A DNA stretch of 64,000 nucleotides from Trebouxia sp. TZW2008 (Eukaryota; Chlorophyta; Trebouxiophyceae; Trebouxiales; Trebouxiaceae), in the NCBI GenBank assembly GCA_002118135.1, contig BDIU01000261.1:62001-126000 (forward strand), read 5' to 3'. The stretch's first letter is position 1, and each line of letters begins with the position of its first letter. The position numbers were made by a program, and so were the translations under genes. The notes under the pieces were generated by a model, which was given only the letters and a program-made list of their open reading frames with translations, had not been told where the DNA came from and made no database searches. Positions 1 to 13,400 of the stretch are shown here, piece after piece.

Positions 1-179
1 AGTGATCTGCAGCAAAGGTCAGATCAGTGCTCAATCTGCTTGCTTGACTAGTGCTGCTGCTTGAGGCTGTCCTTCTGCAGCACCTACTTGATGGCTGCTG
101 CATACTTCTAAACTCATGTCTGAACCCAGAGCAATCTATAGCAAAGGAAAGCAGAACTCAGCATCCTTGCTTAACTGCT

Positions 180-350
180 GGTGCTGGTGTTGGTGCTGGT
201 GCTGGTGCTGCTGCTGCTGCTGCTGGTGCTGCTGCTGCTGCTGGTGCTGCTGCTGCTGCTGCTGCTAATTGCTGATGCTAATATTGGTGGCATTGGCATC
301 AAGTTGCCTATGCTTTCTGCTGCTGCTGCTGCTGCTGCTGATGCCGCTGC
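180..350. repeat. TGC/GCA triplet repeat tract
   Basis: An imperfect TGC triplet tract, interrupted by GGT and a non-repeat spacer around 265-315. On the minus strand it could encode Ser/Thr, Ala or Gln/His runs, and on the plus strand Ala/Gly, Leu/Val or Cys/Trp. No flanking exon signals or conserved protein context choose between these, so it is called as a microsatellite. A low-complexity coding exon remains possible. Confidence 0.75.
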
Positions 351-852
351 AAGATTGCCCATGTTTGCTGATGCAGGACTGCACTGGACCAGGTGCGACT
401 GTGACGTCAAAGCGCAGCAAAGCTGTTGCAGCTGTGTTCAAAGGTCATGCAAGACCTTATAGGCAGCTGCAACACCTGTGTTGGCTGCATCATCAGTCAA
501 CGCTCATCAACAGCCCAACAGCATGCATGCACAATTTTCTGCCTCAGTTGTACAAGACAGCTCATCAGAACTGTCAAAAGATCTGCGCAGCACTGAGGCA
601 AATGTGAACTAAGTTGTGATGCCAGAGTCAGACATTCCTTGCAGCACTGGTGCACGTGCAACGACTCTCAACTGGACGTGCACCAGACACATGAGACACA
701 AGCGGTTGCTGCATGTTGCTGTTGTGTTTTTTCGAAACTTGCTGGTCACCCAACCCTCGAGGTCATTGCCAGCAGCAACAACGCTGAATTGCACTGTTGT
801 GGAATGTCACCTTGAGAAAAGTGGAGCCGTCTGGGGCACTGGGGCGGTAATA

Positions 853-1320
853 CATGATGGGGCGGCACTGCACAGCCTGCAACCCCTGGATGCGTGCGTC
901 TGGAGGCATGCTCCTGCATGCGCAAAATATCATTTAAAATAGTCAAGAAACACAAACAAAGTACATGATAGAGCAGCAATGCACAGTCTGCAGACCTTGA
1001 TTATGCGCATCTGAAGGTATGCTCCTGCATGCCCAACAGGTCTTCCAATAAACAAAAGATAAACAAACCAAGTAAATGATGGGGCAGCACTGCGCGGCCT
1101 GCACTCCCTGGACACATGCATCTGGAGGCATGTTCCTGCATGCCCAGGAATTCAGCAAGAAAAGAAGAACAAACAAAGTACATGATGGGGCGGCACTGCA
1201 GGGCCTGCAAACCCTGCATGCATCTGGAGGCATCCTGCCAATTCCAACATTCTTCAACCACACACAAGGAAACCAAAGAATATGTGAACATGGAGGCATG
1301 CTCCTGCATGCACCATCGTG
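853..1320. repeat. Tandem array, ~110 bp unit, about 4 copies
   Basis: Units start near 853, 961, 1075 and 1181. Each begins with an (A)CATGATGGGGC-like motif, passes through a GCCTGCA block and GGAGGCATGCTCCTGCATG, and ends in an A-rich stretch resembling AACAAACAAAGT. A partial fifth copy of the GGAGGCATGCTCC core lies near 1283-1311. Copies have diverged, and the last one lost its A-rich tail. No open frame is conserved across the units. Confidence 0.8.
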
Positions 1321-1967
1321 CAGCTATCCCAGCAAACACACAAATTTGTGTCCATGCTGTTCGGCGTCATAACAGAAGCCTTTGTGAGTAGAGGCAGCCC
1401 GGCACAAAATGTACGTATGTAGAAAGCTTGGCACAGTATGCTTGCATTTTGACAACACTGATGTTCTAATGGTGTTGATTGTGCTGAGTGACTGAAACAC
1501 CAATACATGATCACTATGATAAAGGACAGACGCCTGAAAATTTCCCATGTGTTGTCTTGTGTAATTGGATCCCTTTCATCAACCAGTGCATGTTCTGCAT
1601 GCACAGACTTTGACGTCGCAAAAGTTCAGCAGCAGCTTCAAATGCAAAGCATGCTGCCGTGTATTGCATAACATGCACCATTGCCTTTGGAATCAACTTG
1701 ATATGATTGAGTCCAGTAATCACCATACTCTTTCTTTCAATGATCGCTACTTTATTATACTGATATTATACTGAGGTATTGCGTATCACACATTGGCGCC
1801 AAAGTATTGCGTATTTCACAATTTGTGCTGCATCTCAATGATTCATGCTCTCAAATACCACGTATTGTGTGTTAGGTATTGCACATTGAGCATTACATAC
1901 GGTGACTCCCCGTATCAAATGAACCGTTGAGCAGGGCATGCATCGCTTCTGTTAAGGCTGGTCCTCG

Positions 1968-2059
1968 GCAATGCATGTTGATTGATGCACCACCCGCACA
2001 TATGCAGGTGATGAAAGAGATGATGTGGGAGCAGTGCAGCCAAACAACATGCATTGCCA
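1968..2059. repeat. Short inverted repeat (14-bp arms)
   Basis: GGCAATGCATGTTG at 1968-1981 is matched by its reverse complement CAACATGCATTGCC at 2046-2059, with about 64 bases between. No terminal target duplication is evident. It may be a decayed foldback element or chance pairing of the common TGCA word. Confidence 0.5.
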
Positions 2060-4041
2060 ACGGTTGCCATTCAAGGACTAGTCAACAGATGGCCTGTGTG
2101 TGAAACTTGCTATATAGCAGCTGTGGCACTCACTGTGCCGTCCACGGATCATGCGGACGGTCAACACCTCAATCAAACACCCAAAGCGTCTTATGCCAGC
2201 GGCTGAACTTGGCTTCTCAAGGTGCTGGCCCGACAGGACAGCTCACCTGTTCAGGGTGTGCATCAGGTTGGTACAGGCAGCATCATCTAGCCCTGCTTCT
2301 AGTATGGTTCCATTAGCATAGGGCCCCTGCACCAGTGTATGTTTTCAGCAGCTGCGCTGCTACAAATGTACTGGCAGAATCCTACAAATGCATACTAGCA
2401 GCGCGTCCATGCTGAGCCATTGTGCAGATGCTGCTGATCTGAGTGGAGTGAGTTGTGCACACCTTAGATGAGCTCAGCTGCGCAAGGTGAAAGCAGTCTG
2501 TGCAACATGCAGCTAGCCACAAGCCACTGCAGCATGTGCTGACACTTGTGTACAAGTTCCCTGATGCAACATGTCTTTGCTGGCCTGTGCATGGTCTCCA
2601 GCAAAGCACAGTGCAAGTGAATACGCATGATGTGCGTATCTGCTGATGATGCTGCTTGCAGAGGCCCATCAACATAGAACCAGGACTGGAGCTTGTAGGT
2701 CTGTGCTGTTGCATGCAAGTGGTCTTCATTCCAAATCATGCAAGTGACACATGGGAAGTAAACGATACCGCTTGCAGAGGCCCTGCAATGTAGAAGTAGG
2801 GCTGGAAGTCATGAACTCTGAGCAGCACACTGGCGCCATCTGGGGTGTTGCCCCAAATGTGGAAAGCGCCAGCAGCCTCATCATTGATGTCTGTCACCAT
2901 CATCACCAGTCCCTGCAGTCATGCATGCTTGTTGTTATGCTATTCACTATTCACAGTAGACGACCTTTCTCAGTCTCAATAGGAAGGCCACAGGACACCA
3001 TTCATGACTACAGTAAAACTTTCTTTGGTGTCAGGGCAACAGTTTTGCTATTGAGGGCTTGTTCATTGGCAGCCAATGACAGATCTTGGCAGATGAAACT
3101 ACATTATAGTGGCAGTGTATGCAATGCAGCTCTCTATGGAGCGTATTGCTAAGCTTCGAACCTGTTGGGTATCTAGGCTTGCATCCTGAGGCTTTGCTGT
3201 TGACTGCACATGGGGTCGCTTCGGCCTGTGAAAAGCAACAGCGACAATTGGTAACACATGTACAAACACGGCAGGGTACTTGGGCTTGCTTTGAGACTTC
3301 ACCTGTGCGGCGTCACCGGCCCCGACAGTGTCGTTGTTACAGCAGGCCTCTTCACTGGCATGACCGGAGACTGATAACTGCTGGGCCAGACTATATCATG
3401 CGGCAAACAACTCAATCCCACAGACCAATCAGCACAGCCTTTTGCAAAGGCGGATGTAACTGAACACGCAAGTGCAACTGGTGTTTTTCCTTATGCCACG
3501 CTCATCTCGCTTTGCACATCTGCAAGGTTAGGGTTCATTCATGGTGATTACGATGCTGCTGTGCAATTTGCGCAGGTTTGAGATGAGCCTACACACAGCA
3601 GCTTCGCGGGTGAAGCGGTCGAGTCGGTGCCGCAGTGAGGTTCACTGCAAACCTTCCGGAACAGTAAAGTGTCGCTCTCGGAAAAACCGTTTTGTCTCCT
3701 TTGTTTCGCTAAGCTTAGCTCGCAGCAGCGCTTGCGCTGGCAAAGTCGCCCCGTACTAGACAAACAGCTCTCGGGTGCAACCGAGCATCAGCCAATGCCT
3801 GTCGCGTCAATCGCAGGCAGCCAAGTCATGCAGGGAAAGTCGTGAAAGGCCGAGTCCAGACTCACATCGGCTCTGGCCGGGTACGCTGGCTGTCGCATGT
3901 GGAATGGGCTTGCCGTGTCATCACCGCTTTCATCTGCGAGGCCAGGGCCGTCGCATTTGCAGCCCAAGGCAGCCCGACATTCGATATCCTGTAAGCTGAT
4001 CACTAGCGTTGTCGACTCCGCTCGTGCGCACTAGTATTCAA

Positions 4042-5402
4042 ATGCTCGCGTGTGACGCAGCAACGCCTAACCTCGTCGAAGAGTGCTCTCCAGCAAACTG
4101 GCAGAGCCCTCTAGCAAAAAGCGCCGGGCCGAAACAGCCTGTGTTCGTGGCACTTGGCAAGTTTGATGGCATGCATCAGGGTCACAGGCTGTTGGCTCAG
4201 CAAGCAGCCAGCTCAGGCGCCCTGCCCTATCTTCTGTCCTTCAGCGGTATGGCAGAGGTTCTAGGCTGGCCAGCACGCCTGCCGCTTGTGGCAGCGAGTG
4301 ACAGATCACGCGTGCTGGCCTCTTGGGCTCCTTACTGCCAAGGCAATGAGCCAAGACAGCGATTTATTCCGTTCGCAATGGTCAGAAGCCTCAGCCCTGA
4401 GCAATTTGTTCAAGTACTAGTGGAGAATTTGCAAGTTGCAGGCGTTGTGGTGGGCCAGAACTACCGCTTTGGGTTAGTCTGCCCCATGAATGCCACTTTG
4501 CTCAACTGCGGCAAATTGCAAGCATACTGCTGTTGCAAGCATACTGCACTTGCCAGCATTTTGCAGTTGCAAGCCTGCTGACCCTGGCAGCTGAACAGTG
4601 TGTCCTGTTGAGCGTGCACTGCATCTATTGCTAATTGCCAAGCAGCCATCTTACCATCCTGTTGGCTGTGAGTGCTGTACCTTTGATTGCGCAGGTACAA
4701 AGCTGCTGGCGACAGCAAGCTTCTACAGTCTCTTGGCAGGTCTCACAACATCCAGGTGGACATCGTCAACTTGCTGGAGGCAGGGAAAGGCGCTGTGAAG
4801 GGTCAGATTTCCTCTAGCAAAATTAGAAGCGCCTTGAATTGTGGACACATGCAACAGGTTGCAGAGTCTCTTGGAAGGCCATACAGGCTGATTTCTGAAG
4901 TTGTCCCTGAGGCAATGTGCCAACAACCTTCAGAGCCACAGACTAGTTTCAGGTTGACTGCGCTTGTACAGCTTTGCCAACAAAGATTGCAGAGCAGATG
5001 TCATGCCTATGCAGTTGCTCAGCATTTGCAGTGTGATGCAGGATACCCATGAAGTATCTTTGTAACCAGCCTCCAATGTATGACAGATGGTATTCAGTCA
5101 CTGCTTACACTTCTGGAGCAAACTCAACAGGTACATGCAGCTCCTCTTGCCATATCATGCAAATGAGTTTGTATGCTGTACGTATACCCTTGGTGACAGT
5201 TGCTGCTGATGCTGAACACGTTGCCAACTTGCTGTTTGCAGGTGACCAGGCACTTGAAAGTCAAGATGGCGCAGTCCATGTACATGAAAACGGCATTGAC
5301 TTCTGCAAGCATCTTAGTACCTGGGCACACCAAGCAGTGACAACACAGCCTCGCTTCCTTGCACTAGACTTTCACAAACGAATGATTTGTGATGTATTGT
5401 AG
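4042..5402 (+). CDS. FAD synthetase (RibF-type FMN adenylyltransferase)
   Basis: Transfers AMP from ATP to FMN to make FAD. The nucleotidyltransferase signature GKFDGMHQGH lies at about residues 39-48 and contains the HxGH active-site motif. A second block, VVVGQNYRFG, runs into YKAAGD across the first intron (4473-4694), and the SSSKIRSAL motif follows in exon 2. This order is that of the FAD synthetase half of RibF and of the plant plastid RibF proteins. The C-terminal part (KYLCNQPP.. from about 5040) does not look like a riboflavin kinase domain, as in plant RibF. Further introns lie at about 4910-5042 and 5131-5242. I used the first in-frame ATG; the N-terminus is short (about 33 residues before the domain), so plastid targeting is plausible but unproven and an upstream exon is possible. 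A TGTAA polyadenylation-like signal lies at 5435-5439. It converges on the next gene with 186 bases between stops. Confidence 0.82.
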
Positions 5403-5588
5403 CAGCTGATTTCCTCGACATCATGCATTGTGTTTGTAAGAATTTGGTCTCTGAACGTGAAGTGTACGTTTTGGAATTTTGATATAGGCTGGCTGCAAAG
5501 CTGCAACTCAACTTGGCACGAGATTGGGCAGATGAAGCACTCAGTGCTGCTGCGTTAAAAAATATAATGCAGCAGCATGTCACAAATG

Positions 5589-6830
5589 CTACAGCATGCC
5601 ATTTTTCTGTTTCTCAGGCGGTAATGCATCATACAGGGACGTTCCGTAAGCAGGAGGCCGTTTCAAATGGCTGGCAACAAATTTCTGGTATTCAGGCTTT
5701 GTCCTTGCAGGTGCATGCTGTTCTGCCTTGCCAGATGTGGTATTGCCAGGGTTTGCAGATGGTGTTGCAGGGCGAAGCTCTGACTTAATGACGTCCGCAA
5801 ATTGACCTTTCACTGCCTTTTCAGCCTTATCAATCTCTACTTGCTCCGCTGCAAATCTGGATTTCTTGAATGGCTGTTGCCCCAGCTCCTGTCCATGTCG
5901 CTTCAGATTTCCACCTTCGTTGTTCCCTTGTTGTTTGAGTACATACATCCTGGTTGAAGCGCCAAATGACAGCCTATTTACTTGCATGGTGAGCTGTGTT
6001 GGAACGCCCTGCAAGCCATTGACATGCTTGCTTGCCTACATTGATATGATGTATGGATGTTCAGCCTCCTGAAACGGCAAATTCATACAATTCATACAAC
6101 CTCAAGAGGCTTGCCTTCATACATGTCATGACAGTTGTCATACCTTTGAGACAGGCTTGCCATTGATGAATGTACCATGTGCAGAGCCTTGATCAATCAC
6201 AAGCCATTGGCCACCATCAGGTCGAAAACACAAAATGGCATGTTGGCGGGAAATTGACGCATGATCTAGCACAACATGTGCATTGGCACTCCTGCAGGCG
6301 AAACCAAGCCTTAGCCCATGGTTCTGTACTTTTCAGATAAACAGTGAGTCTGTTGACCAACGACCTGCCAAAAAGGGTGCATGGACTCAGGAGCTCAATT
6401 TGCTGAACTGGCTCGCCATTTTTCTGCACCTCTAGAAAGCAGCCCTGTGGGGGCCTTCCGGCCCAAGCAGGTGTCGTAGATTGAAGTGCCGGCGCTGTTA
6501 TTGGTGCTGCCATTTTGACAGGAGGCGGCGGCATAGCTGCTGCAGTTCGTGCTTCTTTCTGTTGCCGTCGTGAGGCAACAACTTCGATCTTGCCTGATCC
6601 CGTCGACACAACTTGTTCCTGGACAGGCCCTACAGTACACCTTGAGATGGATTATGCACATGGCTGGAAATGTGATGCAGCAGCGAGCCTCAGCAGCTGT
6701 CAACGCAGGGGCTCTCGAACGTCGTACCACCATCTTGCTTAACGAAAGCTCCAATTCCAAGTCGAGCTACTTTGCCTTGAGGACCTGGCTTGATAATATC
6801 ATCGTCCTCACGACCACTCCATCTGTCCAT
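5589..6830 (-). CDS. NIPP1/PPP1R8-like FHA-domain nuclear protein
   Basis: Homologue of the nuclear inhibitor of protein phosphatase 1, a splicing-linked FHA protein. The FHA region begins with WAGRPPQGCFLEV and LFGRS (phosphopeptide-binding Arg). The next exon (about 6147-6287) carries LDHASISRQHAIL and AHGTFINGKPV, the conserved Ser, His and Asn-Gly of the fold. The following exon starts at about 6012 and contains LSFGASTRMYVL, a hallmark of NIPP1-type FHA domains. A basic, Lys/Arg- and Pro-rich tail ends at 5589. The start is an ATG at 6830 opening MDRWSGREDDDIIKPGPQ. The first donor is probably near 6738, because that junction restores the frame seen at GPVQEQVVSTG. I see no clear RVxF phosphatase-docking motif in the tail. 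Family assignment is firm from the FHA motifs; phosphatase inhibition in this organism is inference. Confidence 0.8.
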
Positions 6831-7419
6831 GCTGATCACAGGCTGCAGTTGCGCTCATCAACAAGCGCTCTGATAACCAGATATAACGCTCGACCGGTTA
6901 CGCACGCACAGACCAGTCTAATATGACCCTTTTCCCTCAGGGCCCCTGAAGCTTGAGGCCTGATGACACGCTGCTTGCTCAGCAACATCAGACGCAGAGA
7001 AGTAGGAGAGCTAACAATCATCGCAGCACAGGCTGCACATCATCCTGTGAGAAACATGGCACACATGCAACAACTGCGTGACACATTGCTTCTTACACAT
7101 ACAGGCATAGTCACCTCCTTCTACGCTTGCAACTACTCAGGATTTGCATATAGCGTCTTGCCTTTAACAAGACACGTGCAGGATTGTGTGTCCTTGCATA
7201 TCTCTGATGACGCCCTGAATCAGATGACACACTTGTAAAGCTTCATAGGCTTCTCTAGGCTTGGTTTTCTGTTGATGCAAAATGCCACAGCGTAAAGTAG
7301 CAATGGTGCTTGCTGTGTTTATTGTCAGTGACATCCAGCGGTGTGGTGCATTACATGTAATTATTATAGTATAATATTGCATGTAATTGTAAATCATAGG
7401 CATACTGTTCTGACAGCTT
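6831..7419. other. Intergenic: NIPP1-like promoter and VARICOSE 3' end
   Basis: Both neighbours are on the minus strand, so this should hold the 3'UTR of the VARICOSE gene on the right and the promoter and 5'UTR of the NIPP1-like gene on the left. An AT-rich stretch at about 7350-7395 contains two inverted ACATGTAAT/ATTGCATGTAAT-like words and could serve as the 3'-end signal of the upstream gene. No open frame here looks coding. Confidence 0.5.
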
Positions 7420-10400
7420 TCAGGGGGAACAGGAGTGCAGCAGAGAATTGACCAAATGGAGACACATATGAGCTTGACTAGCTGCATCTCTGTTGGATGA
7501 CTCTGCTGATACACGCTGTAGCTTGCCATACAAGCTTTCAAGGATTCCTTTCACATGAGGCGCCAGCATAGGGTCCTGTGGATCAAGGGCCAGGGCAATG
7601 CTTTGAATCCACTTTAGCTTGGTCAAGGTGTCCTGCAAAGGCATTGCACTTCCTTTTTCTGCTGATCAATGCAGTTCTGAGAACCTGCTTCCAATTCACC
7701 AACATAACAAACACCGTTACATCACTCCTGGGCTGCCTTTATAAACAGAAGCTCCCATTATGATGCCATAACGCTGAAGACTTTTCTTCTTTTCTCGTTG
7801 CATTGCTGGCACAAGGGACAGCTGCCAAAGGCTCAGCAGCACGCATGCCAGCAACGCAATAAATATGGCCAGCTGACCTCTGCTTGATGATTACATATCA
7901 TGGAAGAGATTTATTTACCTTCAAGAGGTCATACCCAAGCTGTTGCAGCATAGGCAACAGAATTTGCTGACTGAGCACGGGTGGCTTCTGGGATAACAGT
8001 GAGCCAGGGTCTACTTGGCTGCAGAGCCAGGCCACCATGCTCACATCTTCCCTGTCCAACACATCAAGGAATGCCTCCTCGTACCTGCAAGACAACATTG
8101 ACATCACTACACCAGAATCGGTCAACCTGATATGAGACTCATACAGCACAGCATAAAATTCAGCTGCTTTTTAAGCAGGCGTGTATGCAATATGTGTCCA
8201 GCAGGAAGCATGCAAGCTGTCAGCCATGAGGTCTGACAATGAACATCTGATGCATGTGAAGCAAAGGTTTGTGCAGAGTGCAGCAGAAGCAATGACATGT
8301 GACTCACTTTTGGGATTTGATGAGGGCCAGAAGCCTGTGTGTAGGATCCTGCTGTGCTTCAATGTCAGCAACGCTCATTGGACCACCGCCTCGCCCTCCA
8401 CCTGTGCAGCACAGCATCAACCCATTAAGACAAATGCATGGTGACAGCGGCGTGATCTGTTACAATGTATGACATTGTAATGAAAGTCAAAGGACTGTCA
8501 ATACCAATTTCAGTCTTCACAATAGAGCTGTAACAGATAGACTACATAGCCATACACAGATGCAGAGCATTGCACACATTGCCCTTTTCATGATTGCGTG
8601 CAGCAAGAACAGGTGCGCAGGCCACGAAGTAAAACAGCACACAGCTAACATAGTAAACAGGAACGACTGCGCATCATGCAAAGCTCTCTGTTGCAGGAAA
8701 CAAAACCAAATGTAGATTATGGAAGAGACCTGCTGTTTCAATGCAGACATCTCTGCATGCTGTGGAGCAAGGAAGCAGTGCTACTGCATGACAAGCAACC
8801 ACTGATGATCAAGTCAGTGCCTCTGTCACACATACTTCTTTGCGAGGCCAGCTGAATGAGCTGCTTTTGGCCTGCATGGATGTCAGCCTTCAGGTCATCC
8901 ACTAGCTGTGCAGCAGTGCCAAGGCTCTCGCGCAGGGATGCTGCAACGCCTGCATTGGCTCCTCCTGCCGCTTGCAAATGCTCAGACAGGCCCCCAGAGA
9001 ATGTAGCTTGCACCTGTGACACACCCAGCAGTAAAGCATGCAACAAAGACGGGGTACTGTCAGCTGATTGCACCTGTGACACATTTGCCGTGACGCATGC
9101 AGCAGAAACAGATTCCTAACAGCTGACTCTGTACACACCGTGTCTGTAGACACAGATGTACAGACAAATGCTGTACTGCCTGCAGTGGCAACGTCAATAC
9201 ACTCACAATATGGGTCCAAACATGTCTGTGCTTGCACCATCAAAAGCTGGTATGAGCTGAGGCTACCCGGCATGCAGTGAGACTACAACATCAGCTGAGA
9301 GCAGGCCTGTCAGTCAGAGCAAGCTGTGTACACACCTGAGCAATCATGTCCTTGCATGCGCCTTCAAATGCGTGAAGTTCAAATGCTGAAAGGCATGCAG
9401 TGAGACAATACCATTGACAGCGAGCAAGCAGTTGTAAAACTGAGCAAACATGACCCTGAAGGCGCCTCTGAATACTGGTATGAGCTGGTGCTGCAAGACA
9501 TGCAGCAAGACTACAATATTGACTGAGGTCAGGCTTCCTAGTCAGAGCTAGCCTGAACACACCTGAGCAAACATGTCTCTGCAGGCGCCTTCAAATGCTG
9601 GCATGAGCTGGTGCTGGAAGGCAGCTGTGAAGGTGTCCTGCAAGGGGCGGGCAAGGGCCTGTTGCAGCTGCTTGCCCAGGCTGGCCTCCAGAACGGCCTG
9701 CAGTTGTGGTCCTGCCAGCTCCTGAGGCAGTGCTTCAGACAGAGCTGCTTGTACTGCACTGCTCACGTCCTGCTGCAGATTGCTGGAGAGGGCAGAGACC
9801 TGAAAGAAGAATAGGCATCAGCAAAGATCAGGTCGTGTCGCAGCCTGCATTTGTGGCCTTGACAGCTCCCCAGGCAGGGCTTCAGACAGAGCTGCTTGCA
9901 CTGCACTGCTTTGCTCACGTCCTGCTTTGCTCACGTTCTGCTGCAGATTGCTGGACATGGCAGACACCCAAAGGCAGATCAGCAATGACTTGAGTTTGTG
10001 GTCAAATGATGGGTTCTGAAACAGGTAATTGTGTGGGACAAACATGTCTGACCTTTGAAGCATAAAGACATGTCACAATGCCAAGCCAAGCAGTAATTGC
10101 AGCAGCAGGGTGAGATGGCAGTCTGCAGTTTTGCAGGGTGTTGCAGGGTGTCATGTGCAGAAATCAGAACATTCATCTCACTTCCACAATATTGAAACAT
10201 CCTTCAAATCAAGCATCATGCCCAGTGATGAAAGCTCAACGCTACAAGAGCACATGACAACTGGGGTTTTGGCTAGATGTTGACATGCTACATGAGTTTA
10301 CCTCAGCCTTGACAATCTCCTCCATACGCAACGGGATGTCGCGGTTCACGCTGGCGCTGATGATGCTGACTAGCTTCTCCATGCTGGCTTGCTGCTCAGC

Positions 10401-13400
10401 CAGCAAAGCACGTCGCTCATCTGCCATTACGCCACCTTGTGTCTTGACAAGCCTATTGATCTGAAGACATCATGGCGAGACGTCACGCGTCTTCGAAATG
10501 ACTGTACAGATACAGCTTGATGCACAACTCCATCACAGCTGCTGCCAAAATGAAACTGCTACAACACAGCACCACAACATATAACGCACATTCAAGGCAA
10601 AATGCACTAAAGTGGTGCTACAACGCCGAACATGCCAGCTTGAGTCCCAGATGAAAATGTGCACAAGGTGATTGAAACCTTACCTGTGCATCAAGTGCCT
10701 GCTGCATTCGCTTGCCCTCTGTAGCCATCTCACTCTTGATGTTACGCAGCATCTGATGATGCGCCTCATGCAGCTGAGCCAGCATGCGCTTGTGCTGCGC
10801 ATGTGTACGCTCAGCCACGACATCAGCAAGGCGCCTGATGGAAGCATCTGACAGGCTTGCAGTGCTGCTAGATGCAGCAGACTGAGCCTGCCTTGCAGCA
10901 GCAGGTGGCTGTGGCTGTTGGTCAGCATCAGTTGCTGCGGGTACTGGCTCATCAAGAATGGACGGGGCACTTGTTTCAGGGGCTGCATCTTGCACTGGCA
11001 GCAGATCCAGTGGCTGGCTGAAAGCAGCAGAGGTTGCTGCTGATGTATCTGGCGGCTGGCTAGGGCCTGAAGCTGTGGCATCTGTGTCTCTTGTCAGCAG
11101 CTTGACTGTGACTGTGTCTAAACTGGGTGGAGTAGGCTCAGACTGGCCACCTGGACTTGGCAAGGCGGCTCTTGATGGAGAGGCTGAGACGGTGTTGTAA
11201 TGCTCAGGTGTGAGGTAGGCAGCTGAGGGTAAAGCAGGTGTGCTGGGGGGAGGGGTACTGGCCCTACTGCCTGACACAGATGCAGTGGGTGAGTCATACT
11301 GAGGTGCAGAGGTAGCTTCCATTGTAGCTGCAGAGGACGGTATGGTCTCGGCTGACTGCTGCCGAGAGACTGCTCCTTCTTGCTGCTTGCTGCCTTGCGT
11401 GCTTGCAGTGAAGACTGCATCACTGATGTTTTGAGGCGCCCTGTTGCGTGATACAGGAGTGTGCTGGGACGGCACGCTGGCCATGCTGCTCTGTGAAGCA
11501 CTGCGCTGTACATGCCGCATGAGGTGAGTGGGTGTCAGCAACTTAGGCTGCTCTGTACTCACTGCAGGTGCTGCTGTAGTGCGGATGCTTGGCGGGGGTT
11601 GCTGAACAGCAATGTCTAGAGCAGGAACGCCGTCAGCTGAGGCAGGGGATTGAGCTGATTTGTGCTGTGCAGGTTGTGTCTGATCTGCTACTGCTGACTT
11701 GGGGGTTGCAATGTCCTGAAGTTGGGCAAGGGACTGAGCAACAGCATCTTCAGGCACTGTGCTGGAGGGTTCAAGGATTGGTGCTGGTGAGCACAGTGCT
11801 GGGCGGAGAGTATAGATCTGTATTGCCTGAGCCTGAACGCAGTGCAGCTGTAGCAGGTTGGGATCAACGGCTGGCTTGTACTGGGCTGCGATGCTGAAAA
11901 TGGGGTTGCTGACAGAGAACTCAGCCAAACAGTCAAAGCGCAAATCCTCGTCATGCCCAGTGAAATGCAGGGTGTAGATGGCTTTGTGTTTAGCATTGGC
12001 CAAGATGAGTAGATTGACTTGATGCTGAATGACAATGTGGTTGAAGAAGGCTACAGAGCCACTGCTGCTTTTGATGTGCACCGTCTGCAGGCAGGTTGCA
12101 GGATCTGCCACATGCCACAGCTTGATGAGGCTGTTGTCTGCATTTCCGGTGACCAAGACTGTTGAAGACAGCCACTGAGCTGTGCTGCAGGCTTCCTGCC
12201 CGTACGGTTCAAAGCTGGTGGACACCTTCAGATCCTTGTAGTCATCAAGGAACGTCCCGCCACCTGACACTTCCCACAGCACTACCTGCACTTGCAACAA
12301 AGTACTGTTTCATGGTGTGCACCACCAAAACAACAGAGGACTCACATGCACTTTACTCAACATAATGTTACAGACTGTACGTCGTGAAATGATGTTCAGC
12401 TCACATGAGAAACTTTGACAGGCAGCGCCAGGCGCAAAGCGTTCAAATGTCTTGCTGGAGATTTGCATGGCTGGTAAGTCACCAGGCAATGCATGGGCAG
12501 AAGCAAACATGCCTGATTGCCTGAGCTAACAGCCGCTAGCTTGCCACCAGCTGGGGCAAAGCTAAGTGAGGTGACATTGCCAGGGCTGTCAGACGTCACT
12601 TTATCCGACTCGTCTTCCTGACTTGCGCTCTCAGGCCTTCTTGAGAACTGGATTGAGCGCTGATTGCTCACTGCATACATACCTGGCACTGATGGGTGCC
12701 ATGCAAAGCTGACCCCTCCTGCAGAGGATTCACTGCCTGCAAAGCATGCTGCCCTATGATCCATACCGAGGCTGTTGTGCTAACAGGAGCGCATACAGTA
12801 CACGCTTGTGCAAGATAGCAGCGCAAATAGCACATCCTTCATGTCCACCCACCTTCTGCTGTATGAAGCTGGAGCACCTCAAGCAAAGTAGCTTTCAAGT
12901 CTGGGGTGTCTGCTCCGAGCTCAATGTCCCAGAACGCAAGTGCCCCTTTGGGGTCTATGCTAGCTAGTGTGCGCGTGGTATGGCTAGCAAACCTGCACTG
13001 ACATTGCAAACCATAGAAGGAGGGTGGAATGACTGAGCGCCTGGTCAAAATGGACTAGTTCAGCAAAACATCTGCTTGGTCAGTGTGTCTTACCTGATCC
13101 CTGGCGGTGCAGAAGCGCCCTTAAGCAATGCTCGCCGGCCAGTGCTCTGATGTAGTGCGCGAATATGACCTTGCTTGAGGGCATAGCAGATGTAAGCATC
13201 ATTGACAGCGATGCGAGGCTGAAACTCAAAATATGGCTCAGATCCAACAATGGTGATTGGGGTGACCTGCAGGACACAAGCAGTCATAGTTGCAGCTTGG
13301 CCAGATGAACAGACACAACCCATAAGACGTAAAGCACGCACCTCAAGCTGGACTTGGCTCTCTGCTGGCAAGCGGGCATCAACATCATACTCCACTTCAT

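Larger units (their letters stand above)
1..4041. other. Repeat-rich region with no convincing gene
   Basis: About 4 kb before the FAD synthetase. I find no open frame with recognisable protein features or a consistent exon chain. It holds a TGC triplet tract (about 180-350), a tandem array of about 110 bp units (about 853-1320), a run of GTATTGCGTAT-like motifs (about 1770-1910), a 14-bp inverted repeat (1968-1981 with 2046-2059) and a short direct duplication (about 2650-2700 and 2768-2818). The last few hundred bases are likely promoter and 5'UTR of the next gene. The end of an upstream gene cannot be excluded. Confidence 0.5.

Noticed and set aside
181..462. Poly-Leu/Val, poly-Ala or poly-Ser proteins from the TGC tract
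   Set aside because: All frames are open because of the triplet repeat; flanks give no coding support.
9818..10063. Second copy of the SSAVQAALSEALP exon as a real VARICOSE exon
   Set aside because: Its acceptor is mutated and the frame runs into intron-like sequence; treated as a pseudo-exon.
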